From: Prevotella sp. P2-180
Lineage (GTDB): Bacteria; Bacteroidota; Bacteroidia; Bacteroidales; Bacteroidaceae
Assembly (NCBI RefSeq): GCF_002251435.1
Contig: NZ_NPJI01000067.1
Span: 124,001-188,000 of the forward strand
Direction of reading: 5' to 3'
DNA: 64,000 bases
Part shown: positions 63,293-64,000 of the stretch, in pieces
Position numbering within the stretch: position 1 is the first letter of the stretch
Layout of the letters: every line of letters begins with the position of its first letter
Notes under the pieces: model-generated
The model's input: only the letters and a program-made list of their open reading frames with translations
What the model was told of the DNA's origin: nothing
Databases searched by the model: none
Translations under genes and position numbers: made by a program

Positions 63293-64000
63293 ATGAAAAA
63301 AAATCTGTTCAGAAAAGAAACGCTCGACGTACTGGATAATCCAGGTCAGATAAACGACTTTATACGAGTCACAACACCGCCATTATATATCGTCATCCTC
63401 TCCATGACGATATGTAGTATCGTAGTGTGCTTATGGCTTGTCTTCGGCACAGTTACCGAACATGTTCAGGCAGTAGCTGTGGTGTTCCCTCATGACTCCC
63501 CAGAGAGAGTATGTAATAAAACTGACGGAGAGGTAGATCAGCTTTTTGTAATCAAAGGTCTACATGTCACTAAAGGCATGCCCCTAATGGCCGTGAGAAA
63601 CCATGGCAAAACAGATACACTATACGCTGACCATGCAGGTATGGTGATTAACTCTAAGGCCGTTGATGACAGGTTTCGTGCTCATGAGACACTGATGGAA
63701 ATCATTCCCGACAAAAACAATCACTTGAATAGAGAACTCATAACCTATGTGAGATATAAGGACTTACGTGAATTAGCACCTGGACTTGAGGTTCAAGTGA
63801 CTCCTGTAGACCTGCACAGAGAGGACTATGGCTACATAGTGGGACATATCACAAAGATAAATCCTTTTCCAGTACGACTTGAAGAAGCAAGAGAGCAGTC
63901 GGTGATAAGGAATTTCGTCGACACAATATTTCCCGACGAAACAGCCTATGAAGTCAGGCTTGTGGTTGATGCAGACAATGCAAATCCTAACCTTCTGAAA
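63293..64000 (+). CDS. HlyD-family NHLM-type bacteriocin secretion protein (3' end outside window)
   Basis: The frame is open from the ATG at 63293 to the window edge (236 codons). It starts MKKNLFRKETLDVLDNPGQI, a match to the NHLM secretion protein opening (Leu-Phe-Arg-Lys ... Leu-x-x-Pro-Gln), followed by one membrane span (about residues 31-55) and a periplasmic membrane-fusion region with VTPVDLHREDYGYIVGHIT, where these proteins have a conserved VxPxxxxREEYGY-like segment. It would connect a C39-type peptidase ABC exporter to the outer layers. The transporter genes should lie just downstream. Confidence 0.82.
   Translation, partial: MKKNLFRKETLDVLDNPGQINDFIRVTTPPLYIVILSMTICSIVVCLWLVFGTVTEHVQAVAVVFPHDSPERVCNKTDGEVDQLFVIKGLHVTKGMPLMAVRNHGKTDTLYADHAGMVINSKAVDDRFRAHETLMEIIPDKNNHLNRELITYVRYKDLRELAPGLEVQVTPVDLHREDYGYIVGHITKINPFPVRLEEAREQSVIRNFVDTIFPDETAYEVRLVVDADNANPNLLK

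Overview
The window reads as a chromosomal segment of a Bacteroidales bacterium, most likely Prevotellaceae. Three things point there. Many genes have the Bacteroidota -7 promoter box TAnnTTTGC about 10-40 bases upstream and no obvious Shine-Dalgarno. Several families are typical of the order (DUF6048, DUF6452, DUF4199, DUF6078, RhuM, a VirE/DUF4248-type remnant). MetH lacks its activation domain. Genus is inferred from general resemblance only.

Positions 1-6740 are a decayed accessory island next to dnaB. It holds the 3' end of a long coiled-coil protein (possibly LeoA-like dynamin), a 37-residue membrane peptide, an orphan LHH-type HNH/Endo VII nuclease toxin domain with a repeat protein 14 bases downstream, joined fragments of a GNAT acetyltransferase and an ATPase, a VirE/DUF4248-like remnant, a DnaQ-like exonuclease, DUF6078, RhuM and a frameshifted Bro-N gene. 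Clusters of short palindromic words lie between these genes.

Positions 6740-34660 are housekeeping. A leftward series runs DMP19, smpB, metH, HAD phosphatase, GHL10-type glycosidase, dnaB. Then come comF, an orphan polysaccharide-type ABC permease, an Lrp regulator, a cysteine desulfidase-like protein, dsbD, xth, ribH, a TPR protein, recF with a DUF721 protein, and a long leftward series from DUF4199 to 5-formyltetrahydrofolate cyclo-ligase. This last series includes a TPR histidine kinase, a glycosyltransferase, DUF6452/DUF6048, ApbE, a Crp-like regulator, an M3 peptidase, dCMP deaminase and an S41 protease.

Positions 34780-40210 hold an SRP RNA plus tRNA-Thr transcription unit and a second patch of gene turnover: a secreted two-domain protein, an Rpn nuclease with a perfect 21-base tandem repeat, two small lipoproteins, a deleted IS4-type transposase and a deleted glycosyltransferase.

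Positions 40371-54450 carry rpsA, the late cobalamin genes cobU-cobT-cobS, a histidine kinase, a CobC-like phosphatase, a 2-oxoacid:ferredoxin oxidoreductase operon (gamma, beta, alpha, ferredoxin, TPR) downstream of folD and ffh, a mutarotase-like protein and cbiB. Cobalamin made or salvaged here would serve the MetH at 10.4-13.2 kb.

Positions 54451-58800 start with a 525-base non-coding island of GGTTACC-type repeats around a 37-base palindrome. Two unrecognised small genes, an NhaC antiporter and a membrane-bound AraC regulator follow. Positions 58856-62823 hold greA, ligA, infC-rpmI-rplT. At the right edge (62975-64000) a new locus begins: a 73-residue Nif11-like double-glycine leader protein with almost no core, followed by a truncated HlyD-like protein that resembles NHLM bacteriocin secretion proteins. 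This peptide export/RiPP-type locus, the toxin pair near 1.2-2.0 kb and the repeat islands are the most interesting parts.
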